Positions 60,678 through 64,000 of a stretch of DNA of 64,000 bases are shown in pieces. The notes below the pieces were generated by a model. That model saw only the letters and a list, made by a program, of their open reading frames with translations. It made no database searches and was not told the DNA's origin. This DNA is from KACC-23026 sp963829575 (GTDB lineage Bacteria; Bacillota; Bacilli; Bacillales; Sporolactobacillaceae), in the NCBI GenBank assembly GCA_963829575.1, contig CAWHJF010000003.1, positions 186,001-250,000 of the forward strand, written 5' to 3'. Made by a program: the position numbers and the translations under genes. Position 1 is the first letter of the stretch; every line of letters starts with the position of its first letter.

Positions 60678-62900
60678 TTAATTTGAAGTTTGAGTGGATG
60701 CTCCACTACTTGTACTGCTTGACGCGGCTCCAGTTGGTGTCGTTGTGCCCGTCTTTCCGCTTGTTGAATCTGGCGCTTTCAGTGTCACCGTGAGCTTAGC
60801 GCCCTGTTGAATTGGCGCTCCAGCTTTTATAGATTGTCCGACGACAAACCCATTTCCATTAATAGTAGGATGAAGTTTCAGCAATTGAACAAGAGAGAGC
60901 ACCTCACTCAAACTCCAATTGCTAATGTCTGGCATCACGATATGCCCTTGGCCGAGAAGAAGGATCTGACTTCCTTTAAAGACTGTCATTCCCGATGAAA
61001 GCGATTGAGCATTCACTGTTCCACTTCCAAGAGTCACAACGTTTAACCCCTCTTTCTCAAGCTCTGATTGAGCGCTCGCAAGCGATTTGCCCGTCCATTG
61101 TCCTACCTTAATCGTTTGTTCGGACTTCGTAGGTTGTCCCGTCGAGGTGCCACTATCTGGTGTAACTGACATATTCTCAAGCCCTGTTTTCATAACAGGT
61201 TTAAATATTTTAGCGATTGGAGCTGATTCAGAGTAATGTTCTGATTGTTTTAAGTGAGGTTGTTTAATAGCTACGTAAACAATCAATTTTGGATTATTTT
61301 TCGGTGCCATCCCTAAAAATGAAAAAACATAGTTATTAACACCAGTGAGGTAATGCCCATTTTGCCAAATCTGTGCGGTCCCCGTTTTCCCAATCACCTG
61401 GTAGCCTGGGATATTGTAAGCGGTACCTGTTCCAATAGAAGTATTACTTACAACTCCTCTTAATAAATCTCGCGCTTCTTTTGCAGTAGCAGCAGTAATT
61501 GGGTGACCAACAACTGTTGGTTTAGTATCTTTGATCACCTTATTCGTATCAGGATTTGTAATTTTTTGAACAATGTATGGTTTCATCATGTTTCCATTAT
61601 TAGCTACAGCAGAAGCAGCCTGAACGATTTGAATCGGCGTAAAAGCAGATCCTTGTCCAAAACTCGCTTCTGCAGAGTCGACACGATTACTCAAATTAAC
61701 AATACTGTTCTGCTCATTTGGGAGATCGATACCCGTCTTCTGCATAAATCCAAATCTCTTAATGTATTCTTTAAATTTACTAGGTCCCAATTGTAAATTT
61801 TCAACTCTTGAGAAAGCCACGTTAGACGAAAGATCCAAGCCTTGTTGAAACGTAATATTTCCCCAACCGCCTGGTTTCCAGTCATGAATTTTTGTTCCAT
61901 CAACCGTATATTCACCTGAAGGGTACTTGGCGTTACTATTCCAAACCCCTTCATTGATTGCAGCAGACAGGGTGAAAATTTTCATAACAGATCCTGGCTC
62001 AAATGGATTTGCGATAGCATTATTATAGTATTCTGTAATGTTTCGTTGATTTGGATTAAAGGTCGGACGTGATGACATTCCTAGAATCGCACCAGTCTTA
62101 GGATCCATTACAACGCCTACCATACTTTTTGGGTTATAATCTTTCTCAACCTGATTCATGGTCTCTTCAAGAACCGATTGGATGTTATTATCAATAGTCA
62201 GAGTAACGTTGTTGCCATCTTTCGGCTTTTTAATTTTTTGTGTACCATCCGGTACAAGATTCCCTTGTGCGTCACTGTAAAAGCGAACCGACCCGTCCGT
62301 CTCACTTAAATAAGAATTAAGTGATTTTTCTAAACCAAAAGCCCCGACGGATTGATCCGTATTCTGATTTTGAACAGTAAACCCTAAAGCATAAGAAAGA
62401 TAAGCATTATTAGGATAATCTCGTTTTGAAGATTTAATAAACCCGATGCCTGGAAGTTTTAGGTTTTTGATTTCTGTCATCTGTGCAAAACTAATCTTAG
62501 TACCCGCTGTTCCAAACTGAATTTGATAGTTTGTTGAATTCAGATAGTTTAATAGTTTTAATTCGTCGGTTTTTAGAATGGGCGCCAACTCATGCGCTGT
62601 TTTCGCTTTGTTTTTAACGTAAGACGGTGCTTTATTTGAGAGGACCGCATAAACCGTATAGGCAGGGACGTCATGAGCTAGGATCGCTCCGTCTCTGCCT
62701 AGAATTTCGCCCCTTTGAGCATCCACTAATTTGACCGTTGTCCATTGTTTCTTTCCCATGTTCACGAGATCATGACCACTCACTGATTTCGCCTGGGCTA
62801 AATAAACAAATCGGCCCCAAATTGAAACAAACGCAATTATAAACAAGACAACTAATAACCCAGCCCACCGATTAATGCTTTTACTCTTAGTTGGAAACAT
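60678..62900 (-). CDS. pbpB: Septal transpeptidase PBP2B (FtsI) with PASTA domains
   Basis: A 740-residue class B penicillin-binding protein of the divisome. Membrane anchor (about 11-33), dimerisation domain, transpeptidase with S304 in EPGSVMK, SSN (358-360) and KTGTAQ (505-510), two C-terminal PASTA-like repeats (about 592-650, 652-712) and a tail of 28 residues made almost only of Ser/Thr/Gly. FtsL precedes it by 11 bp. spoVD, its sporulation paralogue, lies on the other side of cotW-cotX. Confidence 0.96.
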   Translation of the reverse strand: MFPTKSKSINRWAGLLVVLFIIAFVSIWGRFVYLAQAKSVSGHDLVNMGKKQWTTVKLVDAQRGEILGRDGAILAHDVPAYTVYAVLSNKAPSYVKNKAKTAHELAPILKTDELKLLNYLNSTNYQIQFGTAGTKISFAQMTEIKNLKLPGIGFIKSSKRDYPNNAYLSYALGFTVQNQNTDQSVGAFGLEKSLNSYLSETDGSVRFYSDAQGNLVPDGTQKIKKPKDGNNVTLTIDNNIQSVLEETMNQVEKDYNPKSMVGVVMDPKTGAILGMSSRPTFNPNQRNITEYYNNAIANPFEPGSVMKIFTLSAAINEGVWNSNAKYPSGEYTVDGTKIHDWKPGGWGNITFQQGLDLSSNVAFSRVENLQLGPSKFKEYIKRFGFMQKTGIDLPNEQNSIVNLSNRVDSAEASFGQGSAFTPIQIVQAASAVANNGNMMKPYIVQKITNPDTNKVIKDTKPTVVGHPITAATAKEARDLLRGVVSNTSIGTGTAYNIPGYQVIGKTGTAQIWQNGHYLTGVNNYVFSFLGMAPKNNPKLIVYVAIKQPHLKQSEHYSESAPIAKIFKPVMKTGLENMSVTPDSGTSTGQPTKSEQTIKVGQWTGKSLASAQSELEKEGLNVVTLGSGTVNAQSLSSGMTVFKGSQILLLGQGHIVMPDISNWSLSEVLSLVQLLKLHPTINGNGFVVGQSIKAGAPIQQGAKLTVTLKAPDSTSGKTGTTTPTGAASSSTSSGASTQTSN

Positions 62901-62911
62901 CCCATCACGCC

Positions 62912-63277
62912 TTATTTCACGACTTTTACGCTATCGACATTTAAAGTCATTCCAAGCTTTTGCTCAGCGTACTGCTTAATGCGCTCTGGGGCACTTAACT
63001 CACTAACTTGTGTCTTAAGTCCACTGTTCGTCTCATTGGTTTGATCAACCTTGGTTTGCGTCTGACTTATTTGTCTTGTTTCATTATAAATTGAAGCTTG
63101 ATTCGACACAATGGCAAGACACAAGGAAAATATGGTAACTAATCCCAAAAACCACAAGACCTTTTCCCCTTTGGTAAAGCCTTTTTTTGGTAGCTTTTGA
63201 ACATCAACTCCTGGTTGTTGATCGGTTCGATACCGGCGAACCTCATTTTCTCTTAGTTTTTGGGCAGCTACACTCAT
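62912..63277 (-). CDS. ftsL: Cell division protein FtsL
   Basis: A 121-residue bitopic protein: basic cytoplasmic tail of about 38 residues, membrane helix (about 40-60) and an extracytoplasmic leucine-zipper-like coiled coil (about 62-110). FtsL partners DivIC and DivIB to activate septal wall synthesis. It overlaps rsmH by 4 bp and sits before pbpB as in all Bacillales; sequence conservation is low, so synteny carries much of the call. Confidence 0.9.
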   Translation of the reverse strand: MSVAAQKLRENEVRRYRTDQQPGVDVQKLPKKGFTKGEKVLWFLGLVTIFSLCLAIVSNQASIYNETRQISQTQTKVDQTNETNSGLKTQVSELSAPERIKQYAEQKLGMTLNVDSVKVVK

Positions 63278-64000
63278 CGTCGATTATCCCCTCTCATTGG
63301 TTTCTTTTTCTCATCTTCTTTTAATTTTTCAGCAACTCGAAGTTTGGCGGACCTAGAACGTCGATTGTCCGTTTGCTCGTTTTCGCTTGCGACGATCGGT
63401 TTACGATTTATTAGTTTAAGAATGGGTTTTCCCTCTTCTGGAACGGCTGGCATTCCAGGAGGCAATTCAACCCCTTTACTGTAATGTGCAAATATTTGTT
63501 TACAAAGGCGATCTTCAAGGGAATGAAAGGTAATAACGGATAATCTCCCTCCAACACGAACTAAATCGATTGCATCTTCAAGGGATTCTTCAAAAACCGT
63601 TAATTCATCATTCACAGCAATTCGGAGCGCTTGAAACACGCGTTTCGCTGGATGACCACCTTTTCGTCTTGCGGCAGCTGGAATTCCCGCCTTAATTAAT
63701 TCCGCTAATTCATAAGTCGTTTCTATGGTGTGTTTCTCGCGTTCCTTTTCGATCACTCGAGCAATGGACTTCGAGAATTTTTCTTCCCCATACCTAAAAA
63801 AGATTTTGATGAGTTCTTGATAAGGCCACTCATTGACAATCTTCCTTGCAGTCAAGGTTTGCTCTTGATTCATTCTCATATCGAGCGGACCATCGTGCTG
63901 GTAACTAAACCCTCTTACCCCTATGTCAAACTGCGGAGAAGAGACCCCTAAATCATAAAGAATCCCATCCACTTTCTCGACACCCAACTCACTCAATGCT
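63274..64000 (-). CDS. rsmH: 16S rRNA m4C1402 methyltransferase RsmH (5' end outside window)
   Basis: The C-terminal 241 residues are present; the start lies beyond base 64000. DGILYDLGVSSPQFD and RGFSYQHDGPLDMRM are signature motifs, and GGRLSVITFHSLEDR near the end is the conserved core strand. The enzyme methylates N4 of C1402 in 16S rRNA. It heads the dcw cluster upstream of ftsL. Confidence 0.96.
   Translation of the reverse strand, partial: ALSELGVEKVDGILYDLGVSSPQFDIGVRGFSYQHDGPLDMRMNQEQTLTARKIVNEWPYQELIKIFFRYGEEKFSKSIARVIEKEREKHTIETTYELAELIKAGIPAAARRKGGHPAKRVFQALRIAVNDELTVFEESLEDAIDLVRVGGRLSVITFHSLEDRLCKQIFAHYSKGVELPPGMPAVPEEGKPILKLINRKPIVASENEQTDNRRSRSAKLRVAEKLKEDEKKKPMRGDNRR

Overview
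The window is a block of core chromosome from an endospore-forming member of the Bacillales. The evidence is the set of sporulation genes (spoVM, spoIIGA-sigE-sigG, spoVE, spoVD, cotW/cotX-like genes), Gram-positive regulatory RNAs (TPP riboswitch, PyrR attenuators, ileS T-box) and gene order that follows the Bacillus subtilis segment from rsmH to yloU almost gene for gene, here mostly on the minus strand. I cannot name the species. No rRNA, tRNA, prophage or CRISPR array was seen.

Layout from left to right: yloU (partial) and rpmB diverge; rpmB faces a 194-bp-period repeat array that carries a 3'-truncated IS256-type element. Then, on the minus strand: spoVM (26 codons), thiN-thiT under a TPP riboswitch, rpe-rsgA-prkC-prpC, rsmB-fmt-priA-coaBC-rpoZ-gmk-remA-yloC. 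rqcH (plus) faces pyrE across a 22-unit, 52-bp-period hairpin array. The pyrimidine operon pyrR-B-C-carA-carB-K-D-F-E has two PyrR attenuators and no pyrP. Next come rluD, lspA, a DksA-like ylyA, a second 194-bp array, ileS with its T-box, divIVA, ylmH-ylmG-sepF-ylmE-ylmD, ylmC, sigG, sigE, spoIIGA, ftsZ, ftsA, sbp-ylxX-ylxW-divIB, murB, spoVE, murD, mraY, murE, spoVD, a plus-strand cotW-cotX pair, pbpB, ftsL and rsmH (partial).

The genes make an integrated programme: UMP synthesis, peptidoglycan precursor synthesis and septation (dcw cluster), the mother-cell/forespore sigma switch, translation quality control and the PrkC/PrpC signalling pair. Compared with B. subtilis, murG, rlmN, def, pyrP, ylmA and the cysH operon are not at their usual places, while thiT and cotW-cotX are extra.

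The least explained content is a set of intergenic tandem arrays built from hairpins. Two arrays 33 kb apart share a 194-bp period and the same internal layout (AATARCGGA at 0 and +143) despite little overall sequence identity. Two others share a 52-bp period (about five helical turns) with 8-bp stems but unrelated sequence. Three of the four lie between convergent genes.
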